Assembly: GCF_964340835.1 (NCBI RefSeq)
Contig: NZ_OZ204251.1
Length of the DNA stretch: 64,000 bases
Reading direction: 5' to 3' (one strand)
Source: Bombilactobacillus bombi
GTDB taxonomy: Bacteria > Bacillota > Bacilli > Lactobacillales > Lactobacillaceae
Under the pieces are notes generated by a model. It did not search any database, had not been told where the DNA came from, and worked only from the letters and a program-made list of their open reading frames with translations. Positions 24,261-32,016 of the stretch are shown piece after piece. A program made the translations under genes and the position numbers. The number at the start of each line of letters is the position of its first letter. The first letter of the stretch is position 1.

Positions 24261-24302
24261 CTAGAATCACTTCCTATATAATATAATAATTAAATTCTAG
24301 TT
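24259..24302 (-). promoter_or_regulatory. 9-bp inverted repeat bracketing the promoter and ribosome site of the two-gene operon
   Basis: AACTAGAAT (24259-24267) and ATTCTAGTT (24294-24302) are perfect 9-bp arms, 26 bp apart. The stretch between holds a TATATT-like -10 and the AGGAAGTGA ribosome site. The start-proximal arm touches the TTG codon. It is either a two-half-site operator or, if transcription starts further upstream, an RNA stem that controls translation. Confidence 0.55.
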
Positions 24303-24510
24303 AATTACTTTCATTTTTTCAACAAAAATATAATTTTTATTTATAATATTTCTTTATTTTTAAAAAGAGCAATAAAGCTAAATCCCTTGTGCACCATACG
24401 TGCCTTTTCTTCTCTTAAAAATTGCAACAAAAAAGCCAGCTTATCCAAGGCTGACTAATCGTCTTTCTAAATGTTCATGTGAAACATTTTTATTTATTTA
24501 TTTTGCCAAA

Positions 24511-24569
24511 TGGCAATAGCCAACTGGAGGAATCGAACCTCCAATATGACCACTTGGCTAATCGCTATT
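24511..24569 (-). pseudogene. tRNA-like pseudogene lacking the anticodon arm
   Basis: The 59-nt minus-strand sequence has a 6-bp acceptor stem (AATAGC/GCTATT), a D-arm-like TTAGCCAAGTGGT, a perfect T-arm GGAGG-TTCGATT-CCTCC with a canonical loop, a discriminator G and an encoded CCA. No anticodon stem-loop fits between the D and T arms. It is best read as a tRNA gene that suffered an internal deletion, possibly element-borne. Confidence 0.6.
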
Positions 24570-24572
24570 TAG

Positions 24573-24749
24573 ATATCATTCCTTGCAGCTGGAACTAATC
24601 CAGATGGCACACCAGACGCTCGGGTTCAAGGCCAAATTGACTAGGAAAAAGAAAATGGCTATCTGAATCAAGATGGAACCCCTAACCAAAAAGGACAGCA
24701 AGCCATTGACGAAGTATATGCTAATGACAGCTATGACCAAAATCAATAA
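24573..24749 (+). pseudogene. C-terminal fragment of an unknown protein with an internal stop
   Basis: The frame reads AAGTNPDGTPDARVQGQID, a TAG stop, then EKENGYLNQDGTPNQKGQQA, IDEV and about 12 more residues to TAA. The two halves contain the related motifs NPDGTPDARVQGQ and NQDGTPNQKGQQ, an internal repeat typical of coding sequence. No start codon or ribosome site is present. It directly abuts the pseudo-tRNA, so a deletion probably joined them. Confidence 0.6.
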
Positions 24750-24831
24750 TCTTTTCTTACTATTAGAACATAGATAAAACTATTTTATAGATTTTCATAT
24801 ATGAATGGCACTCAATGAAATAAAAATTAAA

Positions 24832-24876
24832 AAGCCACATCCCCTCACCGCCAAGTAAGATAGATGTGACTATAGC
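24832..24876 (-). terminator. orphan minus-strand terminator upstream of the integrase
   Basis: On minus, GTCACATC pairs with GATGTGGC (one wobble) and is followed by T5. No intact minus-strand gene now feeds into it, consistent with a lost neighbour. Confidence 0.5.
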
Positions 24877-24937
24877 AAAACATAAAGGTATGTTAACCTT
24901 TGCATATCTATTTTACCAAAAATAGGAGGATAATTAA

Positions 24938-26167
24938 ATGTTTGAGTACAAAAGAAATATTGCAATTAAAGAATATGTAACCAAAAAAGGTGAAAAAAAG
25001 TATTGGTTCCAAATTTATATAGGTACTGATTCAACCACTGGTAAGAAAAAACTGACTACTCGACGTGGGTTTAAGACACCTGCTCTTGCTAATAAAGAGT
25101 ATCGCAAAATTGAAGCAGAAATTGCCAACAATACTTTTAAAACCAAAAATACAGCTAAGAATACTAGCCCTACTTTCACTGATGTATACCATCAATGGTT
25201 TGATAATTCTTATAAGGATACAGTTCAATCAAGTACAATTTACAAAACTAAACAAATCTTTAATTGTCATATTTTACCCAAAATTGGTAATGATAAAATT
25301 ACAGCTATTACTTCCGAATATCTGCAGCCAATTGTTAATGACTGGGCAAATAAATATTCTAAATTAAATATCAATAGTCGTTATGCTAACAGAGTATTTA
25401 AGTATGCCTATACTACGAAAATTATTGAATCTAACCCTTTTGAGCACGTACTATTGCCTAAAAGAAATACCCTTTAAGCCCGTAACCATAAACCAGCAAA
25501 CAATTTTTTTACTACTGAAGAATTAGAAAAATTTACTAAATATCTAATTAATAATACAAAAAGTGATGACAGTGGCAAAATAGGATTCACACAGGCAGTC
25601 TTTTTTATTATTATGGCTTACGCAGGTATGCGCAAAGGTGAATTATTAGCTTTAGAATGGTCAGATATTAATTTTGACAATCACACAATTGATATTAATA
25701 AAACAGTCGTAACAGATGAAAATGGCAAGCAAAGTATCCAATCTCCTAAATGGAATTCTTTTAGAACTATTTCTTTTAATTCATTAATTAATAAATATCT
25801 CATTGACTATAAAGTCTATCAATCAAATTCTACACTTCTTTTTCCAAACAAATCAGGTTCATGGCGAAATCTTGGTAAACCCAATATTTGGCTAAAATCA
25901 ATCATTAACCAAGGTACAGTTGATTTTCAAACAATTTATAAAATGACAGGCAATGACTACTATAAGTGCTTTGTACATCAAATTACTCCTCACGGTTTAC
26001 GTCATACGCACGCTACATGGTTATTTGAAAAGAACAGTAGAATTACCCCTAAATCAGTTCAAAAACGATTAGGCCACCAAAATATTGGTGCAACCTTGGA
26101 TATTTATACCCATGTTACTTCAGATCAAGATGAAATATTAAATAACACTTTAGACTTTGATTTCTAA
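24938..26167 (+). pseudogene. int: tyrosine-recombinase integrase interrupted by one in-frame stop
   Basis: The frame spans 409 codons, with a TAA at codon 180 (25475-25477), and continues in the same frame to 26165. The N-terminal arm-binding (AP2-like) domain (YWFQIYIGTDSTTGKKK) and SAM-like core-binding domain precede the stop. The catalytic domain after it has all residues: Arg232 (YAGMRKGE), Lys271, His352 and Arg355 (PHGLRHTH), His380 (LGHQ) and Tyr390 (DIYTHV). A CAA to TAA change would explain it. ATG 24938 follows AGGAGG. Unless suppressed, no full integrase is made. It lies beside the tRNA-Ser attachment site. Confidence 0.9.
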
Positions 26168-26185
26168 GGTGTTATTTTTACATAT

Positions 26186-26338
26186 TTGACTAAACTTTAA
26201 TTTTAGAAATCATGTATAAACGCTTATTTATCAGTATTTACAAAATTGTTTTTGACTAAACTTTGACTAACCATTTTGTCTTATTTTGGCTAAAATTATC
26301 AAGATTTAAAAAATTGACTAAACTTTTGACTAAACTTT
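26186..26338. repeat. TTGACTAAACTTT repeats, putative integrase arm-type sites
   Basis: Exact copies of TTGACTAAACTTT lie at 26186, 26252, 26314 and 26326. Degenerate copies are at 26263 (TTGACTAACCATT) and 26286 (TTGGCTAAAATTA). Pairs are spaced 11-12 bp. They fill the space between the integrase stop and the tRNA-Ser terminator, where integrase arm-binding sites are expected. Binding is inferred. Confidence 0.65.
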
Positions 26339-26370
26339 AAAAACAAAAATAGACATTTATAAGCTCAATA

Positions 26371-26404
26371 AAAAATCCAGATTGTTGATATATCAGCAAT
26401 CTGG
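26371..26404 (-). terminator. terminator downstream of tRNA-Ser
   Basis: Perfect arms CCAGATTG and CAATCTGG are followed on minus by ATTTTTTA. A degenerate version is part of the left repeat at 21088. Confidence 0.8.
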
Positions 26405-26432
26405 AAGCTATGAACAAACATGAATATTAATC
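26379..26432. repeat. right copy of the imperfect direct repeat, adjacent to tRNA-Ser
   Basis: The part at 26397-26432 matches 21106-21141 at 32 of 36 bases. It covers the terminator's right arm and the short spacer ending four bases before the tRNA 3' end. It represents the tRNA-side border of the integrated element or a duplicated tRNA flank. Confidence 0.65.
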
Positions 26433-26435
26433 AAA

Positions 26436-26523
26436 GGAGAGTACAGGATTTGAACCTGCGCGCCGATATCGAATCGGTTCGCCGGATTTCGAGTCCGGTG
26501 CATTACCACTCTGCCAACTCTCC
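26436..26523 (-). tRNA. tRNA-Ser (anticodon CGA)
   Basis: This 88-nt gene has a 7-bp acceptor stem (GGAGAGT/ACTCTCC), the D-arm TGGCAGAGTGGTAATGC, the anticodon loop ACTCGAAAT and the long class-II variable arm of tRNA-Ser. The T-loop is GTTCAAATC. CCA is not encoded. Its 3' side faces the integrase, the normal orientation for tRNA-targeted integration. apt lies 20 bp upstream in the same direction. Confidence 0.96.
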
Positions 26524-26543
26524 AAAATAGTAGCCTTCAGCTA

Positions 26544-27056
26544 CTAATATTGCATTAAAGTAAACATATCATAGTTTTTAATTTTATCACGACCATGTAA
26601 ATCGGTCAACTCAATTAAAAACGCTGTTCCTACGACTATTCCGCCTAATTCTTCGACTAGCTTAATAGTTGCAGCCAAAGTTCCCCCAGTAGCCATTAAA
26701 TCGTCTACTACTAAAACTTTTTGACCAGGTTTCACTGCATCTGTTTGCATGTATAAAGATGCCTGCCCATATTCCAAATCATAAGTTACCGAAACCGTCT
26801 CGCGTGGCAATTTCCCCTTTTTACGAGCTGGAGCAAAGCCTACACCTAATTTATAAGCAACTGGACATCCGACAATAAATCCACGTGCTTCTGGACCGAC
26901 AATCATCTCAGTCCCGCGTTCACGGGCATAATCAACAATTTTATCGGTTGCAGCAGAATAGACCTCACCATTGTACATTAATGGCGAAATATCGCGAAAT
27001 ATAATTCCTGGTTCTGGAAAATCTTTAACACTAGCAACATATTTTTTAAAATCCAT
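26544..27056 (-). CDS. apt: adenine phosphoribosyltransferase
   Basis: Apt salvages adenine by joining it to PRPP to form AMP. The 170-residue protein has the family start MDFKKYVASVKDFPEPGIIF, the purine-binding region GPEARGFI and the PRPP-binding loop VLVVDDLMATGGT (about 118-130). An in-frame extension upstream overlaps recJ and has no ribosome site, so ATG 27056 with GGAG is chosen. It lies 10 bp after recJ in the same operon and just before tRNA-Ser. Identification is firm. Confidence 0.96.
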   Translation of the reverse strand: MDFKKYVASVKDFPEPGIIFRDISPLMYNGEVYSAATDKIVDYARERGTEMIVGPEARGFIVGCPVAYKLGVGFAPARKKGKLPRETVSVTYDLEYGQASLYMQTDAVKPGQKVLVVDDLMATGGTLAATIKLVEELGGIVVGTAFLIELTDLHGRDKIKNYDMFTLMQY

Positions 27057-27066
27057 GAGAAAACTC

Positions 27067-29379
27067 CTAAATAGTATTAGTATATTTAATAATTTCATCA
27101 AAATGAGAATCAATTAATGTGGTTTGAACAGCAGCCAAATCACGTATTTGACAATAAGTTTTGGAATCAACCAGCTGCTGTTGTGGTATTTTTTCTGGAT
27201 GAATCAAAAAACCATTTTCTATTTTAACAAAATTTAACTCAGAAAACACCTTTAATACAAATTTAATTTCTAAATTTGAAAGTTTTAAATATTTAGCTAC
27301 GCTTGCTAAATTTTTTATCGTTAAATTTTTATGATTTAAAAAGTACTTCAAACATCTATGCCACACTTGTGGTGTTAAGTTTAATTGATAATAAGCAGGA
27401 TAGTAAGTATGAAAAATTAATTCTATTCTTTCCAAATGCTGGTTTTGTTTAACAAATTGTTCAAAAACATTGAGACTGGGTGGTCGATCAACCAAACTAA
27501 CTTTCTTTAAATCAGTATTTAAATCTGAAGCTAGCACACAATTTAATTGTGGATATTTATCTTGTATTTTTTGGAAATTATGCTGGTGAAAAAACACTAA
27601 ATTTTGTGCTTGTTGCAATTGAACATTAATATTATGTGTTTGGCGTAAATCGACAAGTCTTGATTGTGCTTCATCAGTACTTAAAACCTGCTCTTCTACA
27701 TCCTGCAAGTTTAGTTGAACTTGTATTTGCTTACGCCATTTATTTTGCCTTAAGGAACCATAAACAGCACTGATACCGAATTCTTGAATTTGGTTAAGTT
27801 GCTGTCCCCATCCAAAAGCTATTATGTCTAGATATTGCTGCTGCTGCCGTAATTTAATTTTGACATGGTTTTGCGTTTTTTTTCCTAAATATTCAGCCTG
27901 AAAAGAATCAAATTGGTCAATTTTGACAATTGGTAAAGGATTGCCCTGGCCAAAAGGAGCTAACTGTTGTAACTGCTCTAATAACTGTAAATTGATTTGT
28001 GACACAGATAGATTCAAATCATAAAGCCGGGATGTTTTTTTACTAGTATCTAAAGATTTGACCGTGGGCAAAGCATTTATTTGTTGGCGCCATTGCTCAA
28101 GATCACTAGCTGCTAGCGTAACACCACAAGCTTGTGCATGACCTCCAAAATTTTGATATAACTTCCGATTTACTGCTAGTGCTTGATATAAATCAAAGTT
28201 ACCGTTACTACGTCCTGATCCCACAGCTCGTCCATCTTCTAAAATATCTAAAATAACTGTCGGATGATTGGTTAAATCGACAATTTTTCCTGCTACTATC
28301 CCTAAAACGCCTCGATGCCAATTTTCACCTGCAATAATTAAAAGTTGATTACCAGCTTTGATTTGTTCTTGGGCTTTTATATAAGCATCATTAAATACTT
28401 CGGCTGTGATATCCTTACGTTGCTGATTTAATTTATCTATCTCTTGGGCTAAGTGCTTGGCTTTTTCTAAGTCTGAAGTAGTTAAGAGTTCTACTCCTTT
28501 GGTAGCATCATCCATGCGTCCTAAAGCGTTTAAACGTGGAGCAATTTGAAAACCAATAGTTTCTTCATCAAAATCAGCTAATTTAATATGTGCTTGTTTA
28601 CACAATTGTTCAATACCCAAGCGCGGTTCATTTTGGATTTGCTTTAATCCCCATGTAACTAGTACCCGATTTTCCTCCTTTAACTCGACCATATCAGCAA
28701 CTGTTCCAATAGCTGCTAAATCTAGCAATTCTTCAGGAGGCTCATCTAATAACGCACTAGCAACTTTAAAAGCTACTCCAGCTCCCGAAAGATCTGGACA
28801 CGGATAATTACTTCCAGGATATTGAGGATGAACAATAGCAGTTGCTAATGGCAATTTAGGAGGCAAAGTGTGATGATCTGTAATAATAACATCAACCTTA
28901 TGTTCCTGAGCATACTGTATTTCTTCAAGCCCGGTTACCCCATTGTCTACAGTAACAATTAGCTGATAACCCTCTTGTACAAACTGTTCATAGCGCTTTT
29001 GATTAGGGCCATATCCATCAACAAAGCGATCAGGTATAAAAACCGTAGCCTGCCCGCCCAAAATCATAATCGCTTCCCTCAAGATAGCCGCACTAGTTAT
29101 TCCATCAGCATCATAATCACCATAAATTAAAATTTTTTCTCCTGCAAAAATTGCTTGCGTTAGCCTTTCAACTGCAATATCCATATCATGCAATAAATAA
29201 GGATCATGCAAGTCTGCAATTTGCGGTTGCAAAAAAGGAAGCACTTGTTGTGGTGTTTTTAATCCTCGCTGCACTAAAATTTGTGTTACTAATGTTGATA
29301 AACCAGTTTCGTGTGCTAAATTTTTGACTTGAGTATCTTCAGGTTGTTCTCTCAAATGCCATTGATACTTTAAACTCAA
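27067..29379 (-). CDS. recJ: single-stranded-DNA exonuclease RecJ
   Basis: RecJ degrades single-stranded DNA 5' to 3' in recombination and mismatch repair. The 770-residue protein has the DHH phosphoesterase motifs GDYDADGITS (87-96) and TDHH (167-170), and the DHHA1 motif with GGHAQACGVT (about 420). Its C-terminal extension is characteristic of Bacillota RecJ. The start is TTG at 29379 with AGGAG. It is followed by apt at 10 bp and preceded by srtA at 12 bp, giving a lepA-srtA-recJ-apt run. Confidence 0.95.
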   Translation of the reverse strand: MSLKYQWHLREQPEDTQVKNLAHETGLSTLVTQILVQRGLKTPQQVLPFLQPQIADLHDPYLLHDMDIAVERLTQAIFAGEKILIYGDYDADGITSAAILREAIMILGGQATVFIPDRFVDGYGPNQKRYEQFVQEGYQLIVTVDNGVTGLEEIQYAQEHKVDVIITDHHTLPPKLPLATAIVHPQYPGSNYPCPDLSGAGVAFKVASALLDEPPEELLDLAAIGTVADMVELKEENRVLVTWGLKQIQNEPRLGIEQLCKQAHIKLADFDEETIGFQIAPRLNALGRMDDATKGVELLTTSDLEKAKHLAQEIDKLNQQRKDITAEVFNDAYIKAQEQIKAGNQLLIIAGENWHRGVLGIVAGKIVDLTNHPTVILDILEDGRAVGSGRSNGNFDLYQALAVNRKLYQNFGGHAQACGVTLAASDLEQWRQQINALPTVKSLDTSKKTSRLYDLNLSVSQINLQLLEQLQQLAPFGQGNPLPIVKIDQFDSFQAEYLGKKTQNHVKIKLRQQQQYLDIIAFGWGQQLNQIQEFGISAVYGSLRQNKWRKQIQVQLNLQDVEEQVLSTDEAQSRLVDLRQTHNINVQLQQAQNLVFFHQHNFQKIQDKYPQLNCVLASDLNTDLKKVSLVDRPPSLNVFEQFVKQNQHLERIELIFHTYYPAYYQLNLTPQVWHRCLKYFLNHKNLTIKNLASVAKYLKLSNLEIKFVLKVFSELNFVKIENGFLIHPEKIPQQQLVDSKTYCQIRDLAAVQTTLIDSHFDEIIKYTNTI

Positions 29380-29391
29380 AATTATTGACTC

Positions 29392-30051
29392 CTATCCAAA
29401 TACTGCTAACGTAGAACGATTCGCAACTCTTGCCTTTACTAAACTTCCTTGAACTAACCACCGATTTGCTCCCCCATCAGCACAAGTAATGAGAGTAATC
29501 ATTTTGGTTCCAGGTTGATTATTCATAGTCCAAGTAGCCCGTGGCGAAATAACTTGTTTTAAATCGACCTTATAGGTATAAACATTTTTTAAATCTGTAA
29601 TATAGATTAAATCGCCAATTTGGACACGAGCAATTGGTGAAAATAAAGCTCCTTTATCGGTCATATAATGACCTGCTAATGCATAATTGCCTTCACCCAT
29701 CTTTTCATCGGGCTTTAAAGTGCCTCCACCTGTAGCTAAAGCAGTATCATCGACACCTTTGACGATGGGAAGCTTAAGACCAACAGATGGAATTGTAATT
29801 TTACCAATTGCTGCAGCATTATTTTTTAACGCGGCTTTAGCTGCTTGCTTGACAGTAATTGGCTTTACTTTAGCAAAGTCAAAAGATGCATCACGTAATT
29901 TATTTTGACGCACCTGATCTTTAGTTAAATTGGTCACGCGACTATTTGAAACTTGCTTTACTAATTGCACTTTGATTGGTTCATTAAAAATTAAGGCTAA
30001 CGCTGTAACTAAAACTAAAAGTGTCAGCAAAATTTTCCAAAACTTTTTCAT
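29392..30051 (-). CDS. srtA: class A sortase
   Basis: Sortase A anchors LPXTG surface proteins to the cell wall by transpeptidation on the outer face of the membrane. The 219-residue protein has an N-terminal membrane anchor (residues 5-22, WKILLTLLVLVTALAL) and the catalytic triad His128 (LAGHYMT), Cys190 (TLITCADGG) and Arg197 (NRWLVQG). Length is typical of lactobacillus SrtA. It lies between lepA (13 bp) and recJ (12 bp) in the same direction. No LPXTG substrate gene is in this window. Confidence 0.95.
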   Translation of the reverse strand: MKKFWKILLTLLVLVTALALIFNEPIKVQLVKQVSNSRVTNLTKDQVRQNKLRDASFDFAKVKPITVKQAAKAALKNNAAAIGKITIPSVGLKLPIVKGVDDTALATGGGTLKPDEKMGEGNYALAGHYMTDKGALFSPIARVQIGDLIYITDLKNVYTYKVDLKQVISPRATWTMNNQPGTKMITLITCADGGANRWLVQGSLVKARVANRSTLAVFG

Positions 30052-30064
30052 AATTTTATCCTTA

Positions 30065-31900
30065 CTATTTCTTTAAATCGTCATCACCCATTTGTAGGAC
30101 TGCCATAAAGGCAGCTTGTGGAACAGTTACGCGTCCTACTTCTTTCATGCGCTTTTTGCCGCGTTTTTGTTTATCTAATAATTTATTTTTTCGGGTCTGA
30201 TCTCCACCGTACAAAGGACCTGTTACATCTTTGCGATATGCTTTAACTGTCGAACGAGCAACAACCTTAGTTCCTATAGCTGCTTGAATGGCTACTTCAA
30301 ACTGTTGACGCGGAATAATGTGCTTTAACTTTTGAACAATTGTCCGTCCTCGATCATAAGCAAAATCCTCATGAACAATAAAACTTAGCGCATCGACCGG
30401 CTCCTTATTCAATAAAATATCCATTTTTACCATTTTGGCAGCTTCATAACCACTAATATTATAATCTAAAGAAGCAAATCCATGAGTACTTGATTTTAAA
30501 CTGTCAAAAAAGTCATAAATAATTTCAGCTAGGGGCAATTTATAAATTACATTAACATGATAATTATCTAAATAATCCATCGTTTGAAACTGTCCCCGTT
30601 TACGCTCAGATAATTCCATGACAGCACCTACGTAATCCTTAGGAACCATAATTTCAGCACGAACTACAGGTTCTTGAATTTCTTTAATTTCTGATGGATC
30701 TGGCATTTGCGATGGATTATCGATTACTTTTATCGTGCCATCAGTTAAGATAATTTTATAATTAACCGAAGGAGCAGTCATAATTAAATCCAAATTAAAT
30801 TCGCGTTCCAAACGTTCTTGAATCACATCCATATGCAACAAGCCCAAGAACCCCACGCGAAATCCAAATCCTAAAGCCTGTGAGGTTTCAGGTTCATATT
30901 CTAATGAGGCGTCATTTAATTGTAACTTTTCTAAAGCATCCCTTAGGTCTTCATACTTGGAATTATCAACAGGATACATTCCCGAGTATACCATCGGGGT
31001 AATTTTGCGATAACCAGCTAGTGCTTGTTTGGTTGGGTTATCTGCCAAAGTAATTGTATCACCAACACGCGTATCTTGAACATTTTTGATACTGGCAGTA
31101 ATGTAGCCAACATCCCCAACCATTAAACTAGCTCGTGGGACTGCTTTAGGCGACATTACTCCAACTTCTGTAACTTCAAATTGCTTACCGTTACTCATTA
31201 ATTCAATTTTATCACCGACTTTAACCTGTCCTTCAAAAATTCGAACACTCAAAACAACACCACGATAACTGTCATACACTGAATCAAAAATCAAAGCCTT
31301 TAAGGGTTTATTAATATCTCCAGTAGGTGCCGGCACATCACTGACAATCCGTTCCAACAATTCTGCAATTCCGGTACCCTTTTTAGCACTAGTTAAAACC
31401 GCATCATCAGCATCAATACCAATCATATCTGCGATTTCTGCTTTGACATTAGCAACATCGGCTGATGGTAAATCAATTTTATTGATAACAGGAACAATTT
31501 CCAAGTCATTATCAACTGCCAAATAAGCATTAGCCATTGTTTGTGCTTGGACTCCTTGCGCCGCATCAACTACTAATAAAGCTCCTTCACATGCAGCCAA
31601 ACTCCTTGAAACTTCATAAGAAAAATCAACATGACCTGGAGTATCAATCAAGTGAAAAGTATAAACATGGCCATCATGAGCTTGATATTTTAATTCTACA
31701 GCATTCAATTTAATGGTAATACCACGTTCACGCTCAATATCCATATCATCTAAAACTTGATTTTCCATATCACGCTCAGAAACTGTATCAGTCATTTCTA
31801 AAATTCTATCAGCGATAGTTGATTTGCCGTGGTCAATATGAGCCACAATAGAAAAATTACGAATATATTTTTGTCTTTGAGTCAAGTCAAGATCGGTCAT
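30065..31900 (-). CDS. lepA: elongation factor 4 (LepA) GTPase
   Basis: EF-4 is a ribosome-bound translational GTPase that can back-translocate or remodel stalled ribosomes. The 611-residue protein has the G1 loop AHIDHGKSTIADR near residue 20, DTPGHVDF, NKIDLP and the LepA-specific C-terminal domain ending in GKKRMKEVGRV. The ATG at 31900 follows AAGGAG. It is separated from dnaJ by a terminator, so a promoter for the lepA-srtA-recJ-apt run must lie in 31901-31984. Confidence 0.97.
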   Translation of the reverse strand: MTDLDLTQRQKYIRNFSIVAHIDHGKSTIADRILEMTDTVSERDMENQVLDDMDIERERGITIKLNAVELKYQAHDGHVYTFHLIDTPGHVDFSYEVSRSLAACEGALLVVDAAQGVQAQTMANAYLAVDNDLEIVPVINKIDLPSADVANVKAEIADMIGIDADDAVLTSAKKGTGIAELLERIVSDVPAPTGDINKPLKALIFDSVYDSYRGVVLSVRIFEGQVKVGDKIELMSNGKQFEVTEVGVMSPKAVPRASLMVGDVGYITASIKNVQDTRVGDTITLADNPTKQALAGYRKITPMVYSGMYPVDNSKYEDLRDALEKLQLNDASLEYEPETSQALGFGFRVGFLGLLHMDVIQERLEREFNLDLIMTAPSVNYKIILTDGTIKVIDNPSQMPDPSEIKEIQEPVVRAEIMVPKDYVGAVMELSERKRGQFQTMDYLDNYHVNVIYKLPLAEIIYDFFDSLKSSTHGFASLDYNISGYEAAKMVKMDILLNKEPVDALSFIVHEDFAYDRGRTIVQKLKHIIPRQQFEVAIQAAIGTKVVARSTVKAYRKDVTGPLYGGDQTRKNKLLDKQKRGKKRMKEVGRVTVPQAAFMAVLQMGDDDLKK

Positions 31901-31984
31901 TCAAACACTCCTTTACTTACAGCAAGCATTATACCAATTTTTTGAATATAAACAAAGCAATGCTGATTCTTACTATGTATAATT

Positions 31985-32012
31985 AAAGGCTGGTCACTAA
32001 GCACCAGCCTTT
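31985..32012 (-). terminator. terminator of the hrcA-grpE-dnaK-dnaJ operon
   Basis: Perfect 10-bp arms AAAGGCTGGT and ACCAGCCTTT have an 8-base loop. They are followed on minus by a T-rich tail, 4 bases after the dnaJ stop. Confidence 0.85.
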
Positions 32013-32016
32013 ATAA

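Larger units (their letters stand above)
21088..26432. mobile_element. decayed integrated element (prophage or satellite remnant) at tRNA-Ser
   Basis: About 5.3 kb are bounded by the imperfect direct repeat, with the integrase beside the 3' end of tRNA-Ser(CGA). The cargo includes a truncated terminase small subunit, an excisionase-like HTH gene, tiny phage-like genes, an XRE-ImmA gene and partner, a pseudo-tRNA and a broken ORF. There are no capsid, tail or replication genes. The integrase is interrupted. Exact att cores are not visible, so the borders are approximate. Confidence 0.6.

Noticed and set aside
25475..25477. Programmed frameshift in the integrase
   Set aside because: Both halves are in the same frame and no slippery sequence is involved. 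A plain nonsense codon explains it.
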